From Acinetobacter baylyi DSM 14961 = CIP 107474 (GTDB lineage: Bacteria > Pseudomonadota > Gammaproteobacteria > Pseudomonadales > Moraxellaceae): a DNA stretch of 64,000 bases. The DNA is taken from positions 62,001 through 126,000 of the forward strand of contig NZ_KB849631.1 in NCBI RefSeq assembly GCF_000368685.1. The letters are read 5' to 3'. The translations under genes were made by a program, and so were the position numbers. Below the pieces are notes generated by a model, which worked only from the letters and a program-made list of their open reading frames with translations, searched no databases and was not told where the DNA came from. Positions 56,899-64,000 of the stretch are shown piece after piece; within the stretch, counting starts at the first letter, position 1; each line of letters opens with the position of its first letter.

Positions 56899-58788
56899 TC
56901 AACTCACCACGACCTGATCACTGCGTTTATAACCATCGACATAGTGCTCAAGCTGCTGCAAAATCACATCTAGATCATCACGATGGGTATAACTGTGCTG
57001 GATGAGATCAATCAGGATTTTGATTTGCTCTAGAGCAAACTGCTTTTCATAAGATTTGACAATGCGCTCATGTGCTGTAGGCTGAACATTGCTTTGCTCG
57101 ATCAGGAGCTCTTCATAAAGCTTTTCACCTGGACGTAATCCTGTATAGTGAATCTCGATATCGCCTTCATCCTCGGCGCCTTCTTTCAGCTTGAGACCAC
57201 TCAAAGCAATCATTTGTAATGCCAGATCGCGTATTTTAACTGACTCTCCCATATCCAATAAAAATACATCGCCGCCCTCACCCATAGCTCCCGCTTGAAT
57301 CACCAGCAACGCGGCTTCAGGAATGGTCATAAAGTAACGGGTGACATCTGGATGAGTCACTGTAATGGGGCCACCTGCCGCAATCTGCTTTTTAAATAAA
57401 GGCACCACAGAGCCAGATGAACCCAAAACATTGCCAAAACGTACAATACTGATTTTAGTCTTGGGCTGTGAAGCAGCTACCGCTTGACAGTACAATTCGG
57501 CCAAACGCTTGGACGCTCCCATGACATTGGTCGGACGTACGGCTTTATCGGTCGAGATCAGAACAAAAGTTTCCACACCTGCCGTTACTGCTGCATTTAA
57601 GCTTTTGGCGGTTCCAACACTGTTATTACGCAGACCTTCAATCGGATTGGCTTCTACCAAAGGTACATGTTTATACGCTGCGGCATGATAGACCGTTTGG
57701 ACCTGATACTGCTGCATGATCCGCGTCAGTTTTTTTTCATTGAACACCGAACCCAAAATGGGAATCAGGGCTTGATGACGCTGCTGTAATTCCTGATGAA
57801 TGCTGTAGAGTGAGAATTCAGATTGCTCAAACAAGATGAGTAACTTGGGCTGACGCTGCAAGATTTGACGACATAGCTCAGAACCAATTGATCCCCCTGC
57901 TCCAGTCACCAGCACCACTTTATCTCGGATATTTTTATCCAGAAGCTCAACATTGGGCGGGACAGGTTCACGTCCAAGCAGGGTCTCGATATCCACTTCG
58001 CGAATATCGGATACATGCAACTGACCATCAATGATTTGCTCTACACTCGGAATTTCCCTCACTTTTAACGCTAGAGATTCCAGTTGTTGAATCACCTGCA
58101 TTTTACGCTGACGTCCAATCGATGGAATCGCCAGCAAAATTTCATGTAAGTGAAAACGCTGTTTGAGTTCATTAAGCTGTCGAGGTGAATAAACTTTTAA
58201 CCCCTGCACCATTTGTCCTTGCAAACCCACGTGGTCATCCAGAAAAAGCACAGGAATATGATTGGGTGAACGTTCCAGCGCCAAAGCCATTTGCTGACCC
58301 GCATTACCCGCACCATAAATCGCAACACGGGTTTTTTCGGTATGGCTATACAAGGTATTGTTGATCACAATACGGATAAATGCGCGGCTACACCATACCC
58401 ATGCAAATAGTAATGAAGCAAAAATAATCGGGATGCTCATCGGTACAAAAGCCAGTCGGAGCTTTGCGACCACATATAGCGCCAGCATGTTAAGAATTAC
58501 GGCAAAGGCAAGACGTAAAATAAAGTTTTCGTTAAAGCTCCGTATCACCGCACGATACACGCCAGTAAGCCATAGACAACTGATGCCTAAAACAATCACC
58601 AGTGCAGGCCACCAAGAAAAACCTGCCATCACAGGTGTTTTGTAGTTAAAAAGTCGGATCGCAAAAGCAAACCACATCAGGAGTGGCAACATACAGGCAT
58701 CGATGAACAGTAACAGGGCTTTTTTTTGTACCCGTCCCAGCCCCGACAAATAATTCAGATAAATTTTGACCATGCCTGTTTTTAACAT
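56899..58788 (-). CDS. UDP-GlcNAc 4,6-dehydratase (CapD/PglF-like)
   Basis: A 629-residue membrane-bound nucleotide-sugar dehydratase. The N-terminus has four or five helices (LLLFIDACMLPLLMWFAFAI; WWPALVIVLGISCLWLTGVY), then a CoA-binding-like domain (RVAIYGAGNAGQQMALAL) and a catalytic SDR domain with VLVTGAGGSIGSELCRQIL and STDKAVRPTNVMGASKR. PglF/WbpM/CapD enzymes start the path to bacillosamine-type sugars by forming UDP-4-keto-6-deoxy-GlcNAc. It follows the aminotransferase gene by 1 bp. Start at 58788 is uncertain; a second ATG is 15 bp inside. Confidence 0.9.
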   Translation of the reverse strand: MLKTGMVKIYLNYLSGLGRVQKKALLLFIDACMLPLLMWFAFAIRLFNYKTPVMAGFSWWPALVIVLGISCLWLTGVYRAVIRSFNENFILRLAFAVILNMLALYVVAKLRLAFVPMSIPIIFASLLFAWVWCSRAFIRIVINNTLYSHTEKTRVAIYGAGNAGQQMALALERSPNHIPVLFLDDHVGLQGQMVQGLKVYSPRQLNELKQRFHLHEILLAIPSIGRQRKMQVIQQLESLALKVREIPSVEQIIDGQLHVSDIREVDIETLLGREPVPPNVELLDKNIRDKVVLVTGAGGSIGSELCRQILQRQPKLLILFEQSEFSLYSIHQELQQRHQALIPILGSVFNEKKLTRIMQQYQVQTVYHAAAYKHVPLVEANPIEGLRNNSVGTAKSLNAAVTAGVETFVLISTDKAVRPTNVMGASKRLAELYCQAVAASQPKTKISIVRFGNVLGSSGSVVPLFKKQIAAGGPITVTHPDVTRYFMTIPEAALLVIQAGAMGEGGDVFLLDMGESVKIRDLALQMIALSGLKLKEGAEDEGDIEIHYTGLRPGEKLYEELLIEQSNVQPTAHERIVKSYEKQFALEQIKILIDLIQHSYTHRDDLDVILQQLEHYVDGYKRSDQVVVS

Positions 58789-58789
58789 C

Positions 58790-59965
58790 CTATGCTGCCA
58801 TCATCTGAAGAACATGCTGAATACCATTGAGGGTCTGCTGCATATTTTCAGCCGTCAATGTGGGATGCACCAACAACATCAGACTGGTTTCGCCCAGCCG
58901 TTTTGCATTGGCTAAGCGCTGCTCTGGTCGCCACGGCGTATCATCAAAGGCATGCTCCAGATAGACTTCCGAACATGAACCGCTAAAACATGGCACCCCA
59001 AGCGCATTTAGCTCATTCATAATACGATCACGTGTCCAGCCTTCGGGCAATTGCTCAGGAATGACCTGTACATAGCACTTATAATAGGCATGAACATAAT
59101 TAGAATCTGGACGATCCACCTGAAAATATGAAGATGCCTCAAAGGCTTGCAGAATGTGTTCAGCGTGAACTGTGCGTAATGCGGTCCATTCGTTCATACG
59201 CTTTAGCTGAATCTGACCAATCACCGCCTGCATTTCCATCATTCGCCAGTTGGTGCCAAACGAATCATGCAACCAGCGAAACCCTGGCGGATGCTGTTTA
59301 TGGTAAATGCTGTCGTAGTTTTTACCATGATCTTTGTAGGCCCACATCTTTTTCCACAATGTTTCATCATGTGTGGTGACCATACCCCCTTCGCCACCCG
59401 TGGTCATGATTTTGTCCTGACAAAACGACCAGGCACCAATATGTCCAATTGAGCCTGCTGCACGACCTTTATACGCGGCACCATGCGCTTGAGCACAGTC
59501 TTCAATCACATAAAGCCCGTGCTCGGCAGCCAGTTGCATGATTGGGTCCATATCGCACATCCAACCTGCCAGATGCACACAGATAATGGCTTTGGTCTTC
59601 GGTGTAAGAACCGCTTCAATTGTGGCTTTGGAAATATTTTGTGAGTCCAGCTCAACATCTGCAAATACAGGATTTGCGCCTGCAGTCACAATTGAACTTG
59701 CCGATGCCAAAAAGGTACGTGAAGTCACAATCACGTCATCGCCTGCACCAATATCCAATGCTTTCAACGCCAGATCAAGCGCTGTGGTACCATTTGACAC
59801 AGCCACCGCATAGGCTGTACCGACCCATGCTGCAAACTCTTTTTCAAATTCACGGCAGTGCTGCCCTGTCCAGTAATTGACCCGATTAGAGAGCAGCACA
59901 CTCGACACTGCATCCGCTTCTTCTTGGGTAAAACTTGGCCATGGGGCAAAAGCAGTATTCAGCAT
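58790..59965 (-). CDS. Sugar aminotransferase, DegT/PglE-like
   Basis: A 391-residue PLP-dependent sugar aminotransferase. PLP Lys185 lies in WSFCQDKIMTTGGEGG; GNQ-type N-terminal NYWTGQHCREFEKEFAAWVG and IICVHLAGWMCDMDPIM match the family. It should aminate UDP-4-keto-6-deoxy-GlcNAc at C4 with glutamate, giving UDP-4-amino-4,6-dideoxy-GlcNAc. It lies between the acetyltransferase (3 bp) and the dehydratase (1 bp), consistent with one pathway. Confidence 0.9.
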   Translation of the reverse strand: MLNTAFAPWPSFTQEEADAVSSVLLSNRVNYWTGQHCREFEKEFAAWVGTAYAVAVSNGTTALDLALKALDIGAGDDVIVTSRTFLASASSIVTAGANPVFADVELDSQNISKATIEAVLTPKTKAIICVHLAGWMCDMDPIMQLAAEHGLYVIEDCAQAHGAAYKGRAAGSIGHIGAWSFCQDKIMTTGGEGGMVTTHDETLWKKMWAYKDHGKNYDSIYHKQHPPGFRWLHDSFGTNWRMMEMQAVIGQIQLKRMNEWTALRTVHAEHILQAFEASSYFQVDRPDSNYVHAYYKCYVQVIPEQLPEGWTRDRIMNELNALGVPCFSGSCSEVYLEHAFDDTPWRPEQRLANAKRLGETSLMLLVHPTLTAENMQQTLNGIQHVLQMMAA

Positions 59966-59968
59966 GTG

Positions 59969-60655
59969 TTAGCTTCCTGATGGATAGGCAGTTAAAATTC
60001 TGGCAGGATTCCCCACCACAGTCGTGTGTGCAGCAACATCTCGGGTAACCACTGCACCCATTCCGATAATCGCGCCTTCGCCAATGATAAGAGGTCGGTC
60101 TGGCGTACCCTGACGCAAGATTGCCCCTGCCCCAATATAGGCATGGTCGCCAATATGTACATTGCCGTTGCACTGTACCGAAGGTGCAAAGGTCACATAG
60201 TCGCCAATCACACAATCATGTGCCACATAACTAAAATAATTGGCATGAAAAAACTGGCCAATACGGATATTCGAGGTCAAATGCACATGATGACAAAGCA
60301 CCGCACCCTCTCCAATCTGGACATCATCCATCTGGATCACCGTCGGTGCAATGATGCTCCATGAGCCAATCTGATGCTGTTGTAGCTTGTTGATCAGTTT
60401 TTCGCGAATCTGACTATTGGCAATCGCAATACTGACATATTTTTCAGATGCATCCAAAGCCAGAAATTGATCAAAATCATACACCTGATGACCATTTACG
60501 ATATCTGCCCGTTCGCCATCATCAATAAAGACCAAATCATACATTTCGGCATCAAGCTGTGACTTCAACTGGGCTCTGGCAAGAGGCATAACCCCACGAC
60601 CAAATCCACTGGCACCATAAACTGCATAAACGACTTTATTTACTGGCGTGGTCAT
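59969..60655 (-). CDS. Sugar N-acetyltransferase, PglD/NeuD-like
   Basis: A 228-residue hexapeptide-repeat acetyltransferase. The N-terminal Rossmann-like domain (VVYAVYGASGFGRGVMPLA) precedes a left-handed beta-helix with repeats such as MDDVQIGEGAVLCHHVHLTS, IRIGQFFHANYFSYVAHDC and VTFAPSVQCNGNVHIGDHAY (each starting in a new turn). The catalytic His lies in the VAHDCVIGDY segment. It should acetylate the 4-amino sugar to UDP-diNAcBac. Its start overlaps the initiating transferase stop by 20 bp. Confidence 0.88.
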   Translation of the reverse strand: MTTPVNKVVYAVYGASGFGRGVMPLARAQLKSQLDAEMYDLVFIDDGERADIVNGHQVYDFDQFLALDASEKYVSIAIANSQIREKLINKLQQHQIGSWSIIAPTVIQMDDVQIGEGAVLCHHVHLTSNIRIGQFFHANYFSYVAHDCVIGDYVTFAPSVQCNGNVHIGDHAYIGAGAILRQGTPDRPLIIGEGAIIGMGAVVTRDVAAHTTVVGNPARILTAYPSGS

Positions 60656-61250
60656 CTGGCGGATTTCCTGTAAAACGGGTCATGGTCACTGTTTCAGACT
60701 GGTTAATCCCTTCTTTGACCAGTACTTTTTTCACCGTTTGCAACATGATCTTGAAATCAAGCCATACCGATTGATGCTCGACATACCAAGTGTCCAGTTT
60801 AAATTTTTCTTGCCATGAGATTGAATTACGGCCATTTACCTGCGCAAGGCCTGTCATGCCGGGACGAACATCATGGCGTTTGGCCTGCTCGGCATTATAC
60901 AGCGGAAGATAATCCATCAGTAGCGGACGCGGCCCCACGATGCTCATCTCGCCTTTAACTACATTCCAGAGTTCTGGTATTTCATCCAGACTGGTTGCAC
61001 GCAACATCTTGCCAAACGGCGTCAGGCGTTGATCATTGGACAGCAATTGTCCTGATGCATCACGCGCATCAGTCATGGTTCTAAATTTAATCATTTCAAA
61101 GGGTTGACCGTGTAGCCCCGGTCGGGTCTGACGAAACAGAACAGGTGAACCCAGATTTTTACGTACCTTATAAGCCACATATAGATATAACGGCGACAAC
61201 ACCACCAAGGCACTTGAAGCAATGACAATATCCAGTGTACGTTTTAGCAT
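60636..61250 (-). CDS. Initiating phosphoglycosyltransferase, PglC-like
   Basis: A 204-residue monotopic phosphoglycosyltransferase. A re-entrant N-terminal helix (TLDIVIASSALVVLSPLYLY) precedes the catalytic part with MIKFRTMTDARD, ATSLDEIPELWNVVKGEMSI, VGPRPLLMDYLPLYNAEQAK and RPGMTGLAQVNGRNSISW. Short enzymes of this type transfer diacetamido-trideoxy- or N-acetyl sugar 1-phosphate to undecaprenyl phosphate. It is encoded between a glycosyltransferase (7-bp overlap) and the pglD-like gene (20-bp overlap). Confidence 0.92.
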   Translation of the reverse strand: MLKRTLDIVIASSALVVLSPLYLYVAYKVRKNLGSPVLFRQTRPGLHGQPFEMIKFRTMTDARDASGQLLSNDQRLTPFGKMLRATSLDEIPELWNVVKGEMSIVGPRPLLMDYLPLYNAEQAKRHDVRPGMTGLAQVNGRNSISWQEKFKLDTWYVEHQSVWLDFKIMLQTVKKVLVKEGINQSETVTMTRFTGNPPDDHASK

Positions 61251-62392
61251 GATGATTCCAATCCCATTTCCTGTAGCATGTGCCCATTGACCCGATGTAC
61301 ATCGTATTTATTTAGTGCAATCTCACGTGAACGCTTGCCCATTTCCATGATCTGCTCTGGCTCTGCAATCATACGCTGCATGGCCTGTACCAGTGACTCA
61401 ACCGATTTGACCTCGACCAGATAACCATTGTCTCCATCTGTTACGGTTTCACGACAGCCTGGGGCATCTGTGGTAATGATCGCTCGGCCCATCGCCATGG
61501 CTTCAAGTACGGTTCTGGGTGTGCCTTCGCGATACGATGGCAAGACATACACAGATGTTGCAGCAATCGCTGGTCGAACATCCTGAAGCCGCCCCCAATA
61601 GTGTAAGCGCCCGTCTATAACCCATTGATCCAGTTCACTTTGTCTAATCGAAGATGGATTCTGGTCTAACCAGCCCACCAGATGAAATTCAACATCAGCA
61701 TACTGTGCCTTGATGATCTTGGCTGCTTCGGCATATTCTCGCACACCTTTATCGCCCAGTAAGCGTGCAATCAGTAAAAAGGCGACTTTGATGACGCCAT
61801 TGGGCTGAACAGGAAGCGGCACCTCTTCAAATCTGGCAATATCCACCCCCGAACCATTCACGACTACTGCGGGCTTGTTTAATTCAAGCAAATTAAGCTT
61901 GCGAAACAGGGCCAGATCATCAGGATTCTGAAAAAAAACCTTGTCGCTATACGCCAACGCCTGCTTATACATGCCATGAATCACGCGCTGAAACATGCCT
62001 TGACGCTGATTTTGTGTACGCTGAAAAGCATACCCCAGACCCGTAATCAGTGCAAAGCGCTGTGGCACCTTGGCCAACTTGGCTGCCCAAGTCCCATAAA
62101 TCACAGGCTTGATGGTATAAGACAGCAGGATATCTGGCTGAATCTGCCGAATCGCGCGATACAATGCAAACAGAGTTTTGAGATCGGCGACAGGATTGGT
62201 GCCAGTGCGCTGCATGGGAACGTCGACCAGTTGATAGCCCAGTTGCTGCAAGCGCTGCACCTGCTCTGGAAATTCGGCATGATTGGGCGCAATCACCACA
62301 ATCTGATATCCCTTGGCTGCAATCGCTTCGAGTAACTTTCCCCGAAAGTTAAGCACCGAAGGCAAATAACTGCTGATCATTAAAAACTTCAT
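61244..62392 (-). CDS. Glycosyltransferase family 4
   Basis: A 382-residue GT-B fold glycosyltransferase. The N-terminal Rossmann half has NFRGKLLEAIAAKGYQIVVIAP and the C-terminal half the GT4 motif with SYREGTPRTVLEAMAMGRAI as the E(x7)E donor site. ATG 62392 is used and overlaps the preceding gene stop by 4 bp (ATGA); the frame opens 15 bp earlier. It probably adds a sugar to the lipid-linked unit. The acceptor and linkage are not readable. Confidence 0.85.
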   Translation of the reverse strand: MKFLMISSYLPSVLNFRGKLLEAIAAKGYQIVVIAPNHAEFPEQVQRLQQLGYQLVDVPMQRTGTNPVADLKTLFALYRAIRQIQPDILLSYTIKPVIYGTWAAKLAKVPQRFALITGLGYAFQRTQNQRQGMFQRVIHGMYKQALAYSDKVFFQNPDDLALFRKLNLLELNKPAVVVNGSGVDIARFEEVPLPVQPNGVIKVAFLLIARLLGDKGVREYAEAAKIIKAQYADVEFHLVGWLDQNPSSIRQSELDQWVIDGRLHYWGRLQDVRPAIAATSVYVLPSYREGTPRTVLEAMAMGRAIITTDAPGCRETVTDGDNGYLVEVKSVESLVQAMQRMIAEPEQIMEMGKRSREIALNKYDVHRVNGHMLQEMGLESSC

Positions 62393-63480
62393 GTGGACGA
62401 ATTCCAAAGTGCGGCATACTGCGCGGCAATCGATTCAATACTAAAATGACGCTGAACACGTGCCCGGGTCTGCTGTTTAAGCTGCATCTTTTGTGCCTCG
62501 GGCAAAGCATAAAAAGTCTGTACCGCCTGACTGAGTTGCTCGACATCTCGTGCAGGCACCACATACCCCGTATCTTGTACAATAAAACCCGCATCCCCAA
62601 CATTAGTAGTAACACAGGGTACACCTGAAGCCATTGCTTCAATCAATACGGTAGGTAACCCTTCGGTAATTGACGTCATCACAAACAAATCGAGCTGTTG
62701 GTAAAACGCTGGCATATCCTCTACTTGCCCCATCAGTTTGATCTTATCTAAATCAATGTGATACTGCTGAATCAACTGTTGAATGTCGGGATTGTTTAAA
62801 TCTGCACCTTTACCTGCGATCCAAAACTCAATAGGTAAATGTTGCACGCTGGCAATCATGCCAAATAGATATTCAAACCCTTTGGCAACATGATACCGTC
62901 CTGCAAAACCCACCAACAATGGTTTATGCTGTTGAGGTTTATTGAGTTGAATCTTAAAATCATCCATGACAATGCCGTTGGCAATGACACAGTGCTGCTT
63001 TGGTCTGAAACCAAAAGCTTGATGCTGTGCTTGAGCTGAATGCGCACAGTAGACGACTCCCGTCACATAAGGTGACAGAACACGACTGAGATATAGCGCC
63101 AGTTTGGTACTACGTGACTCGTCCTGAAATGCCGCCAGAGAATGATGAATGCTCCAATACAATGGTGGCGCCTGTTTCAAGCCAATACATGCCAGCTTGC
63201 TCATGACATTGGCATGATACATCCAGCCCTGAATCACGTCGGGTTGAATCTGTCGTATCATATCTCGCAACTGCTTTAAAACAGCTAGGCTATTGCGTCC
63301 ATTCCATTGCAGTGCTGTGACCGAAGCGCATTGTTCCAGCGCAGTCTGATAGATTTCATTGACACGCATCAATGCAACCACATGATGCTCAAACTGAGGC
63401 TGAGCCAGAATCAAACGCGACAGCATGGTTTCTGCACCGCCGACGGCTGAAAAATTGGTAATCACATGCAAGACTTTCAT
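62389..63480 (-). CDS. Glycosyltransferase family 4
   Basis: A 363-residue GT-B glycosyltransferase. GGAETMLSRLILAQPQFEHH near residue 14 is the family N-terminal GGxE motif, and the C-terminal SITEGLPTVLIEAMASGVPC carries the E(x7)E donor motif. Overlaps the following gene by 4 bp and is preceded by another glycosyltransferase by 12 bp. Substrate unknown. Confidence 0.87.
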   Translation of the reverse strand: MKVLHVITNFSAVGGAETMLSRLILAQPQFEHHVVALMRVNEIYQTALEQCASVTALQWNGRNSLAVLKQLRDMIRQIQPDVIQGWMYHANVMSKLACIGLKQAPPLYWSIHHSLAAFQDESRSTKLALYLSRVLSPYVTGVVYCAHSAQAQHQAFGFRPKQHCVIANGIVMDDFKIQLNKPQQHKPLLVGFAGRYHVAKGFEYLFGMIASVQHLPIEFWIAGKGADLNNPDIQQLIQQYHIDLDKIKLMGQVEDMPAFYQQLDLFVMTSITEGLPTVLIEAMASGVPCVTTNVGDAGFIVQDTGYVVPARDVEQLSQAVQTFYALPEAQKMQLKQQTRARVQRHFSIESIAAQYAALWNSST

Positions 63481-63492
63481 GACAGCACCCGT

Positions 63493-64000
63493 TTAGATCA
63501 GCGCCAGATAGGCTTGGGTAATGGCATCCAGCCCATAGATCTGTTCCGCGTGCTGTGATTTCTCGGTTTTTACCTGACCTGTCAGCACAGTTTGAAGGGC
63601 CTGTGTCAGGGCCTTTTGATCATGATTAGGCACCAGCACGCCATAACGCCCATCTTCCAGAATCTCACGCGGGCCACTTGGGCAGTCAGTCGAAACAATA
63701 TTACATTGCAAGGCCAAGGCCTGAATCAGGGCACCTGGCAAGCCTTCCCACTGTGAACTCATCACATAGACATCGGCCTTGGCCATATAGGCAAATGGAT
63801 TGGCACGAAATCCTGGCATGGACACCGATGCTGCAATTCCTAACGATTCAACAAGTTGTTGCAGTGAGGCACGCTGTTCGCCTTCGCCCAAAATCAATAA
63901 ATGTGCAGGTGTAAATTGAATCAGCTCGGCAAATGCACGCAACAGCAAACTGTAATTCTTGGCTTCAGTTAAGCGTCCAGCAGCCACAATGACAGGAATA
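63493..64000 (-). CDS. Glycosyltransferase family 4, C-terminal part
   Basis: At least 169 residues of a GT-B glycosyltransferase; the gene starts beyond the right edge. The frame is open to the last base and enters as IPVIVAAGRLTEAKNYSLLL, the start of the C-terminal nucleotide-binding half. The donor motif region is SSQWEGLPGALIQALALQCN, in which the usual second Glu of E(x7)E is Gln, and the CPSGPREIL motif follows. The missing N-terminal half would hold the acceptor site. Stop codon 12 bp before the next gene. Confidence 0.85.
   Translation of the reverse strand, partial: IPVIVAAGRLTEAKNYSLLLRAFAELIQFTPAHLLILGEGEQRASLQQLVESLGIAASVSMPGFRANPFAYMAKADVYVMSSQWEGLPGALIQALALQCNIVSTDCPSGPREILEDGRYGVLVPNHDQKALTQALQTVLTGQVKTEKSQHAEQIYGLDAITQAYLALI

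Overview
The window looks like a chromosomal segment of an Acinetobacter species. The evidence is the low G+C, gamma-proteobacterial genes, and an order typical of that genus: a surface-polysaccharide (K/MPA) locus ending galU-ugd-like-gpi-galE, then pgm and the lldP-lldR-lldD-dld lactate operon. The alternative glucarate pathway (kdgD plus 2-oxoglutarate semialdehyde dehydrogenase), the dad operon and a pglL-type oligosaccharyltransferase beside the polysaccharide genes resemble A. baylyi most. Species identity is inference.

Layout. (1) 1-5.9 kb: the start of guaA (cut by the left edge), small envelope or stress genes (BOF protein, DoxX, DedA, LysE-type exporter), an orphan ParA with a lipoprotein, sirB2-like and bolA-like genes, and two identical tRNA-Gly(GCC) genes. 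(2) 5.9-12.1 kb: a probable uptake and deamination cluster for an unidentified heterocycle (OprD-like porin, TauE/SafE exporter, amidohydrolase, NCS2 permease) below a LacI-family regulator, with a perfect 42-bp palindrome just before the permease. (3) 12.1-22.2 kb: an IS2-group transposase remnant, then the D-glucarate/galactarate regulon (D-2-hydroxyacid dehydrogenase, GntR regulator, semialdehyde dehydrogenase, kdgD, gudD, gudP, garD). Four copies of one 16-bp operator-like motif sit before its transcription units. (4) 22.3-30.6 kb: an EamA transporter, an AraC regulator and a chaperone-usher fimbrial operon with two chaperones. (5) 31.1-38.5 kb: D-amino acid genes (cycA, ridA, alr/dadX, dadA, divergent Lrp regulator), an aromatic aminotransferase and a SemiSWEET. 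(6) 38.5-46.9 kb: a Wzi-type outer-membrane protein, the lactate operon dld-lldD-lldR-lldP with two LldR-type operators, and a LysR regulator. (7) 47-64 kb: phosphomannomutase, PglL-like transferase, nucleotide-sugar genes, two different initiating sugar transferases, a PglF/PglE/PglD/PglC set for a diacetamido-trideoxy sugar, and three glycosyltransferases, the last cut by the right edge.

How the parts work together. The glucarate cluster should convert glucarate and galactarate through 5-keto-4-deoxyglucarate and 2-oxoglutarate semialdehyde to 2-oxoglutarate. The lld/dld operon imports lactate and oxidises both isomers to pyruvate. The dad genes import D-alanine, interconvert the alanine isomers and deaminate the D form. 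The polysaccharide locus supplies UDP-sugars, starts a lipid-linked glycan, extends it, and probably hands it to Wzi-associated capsule and PglL-mediated protein O-glycosylation. The observations most worth following are the four-site glucarate operator that also marks a D-2-hydroxyacid dehydrogenase, the 42-bp palindrome of the LacI cluster, and an ugd-like protein lacking the catalytic cysteine.
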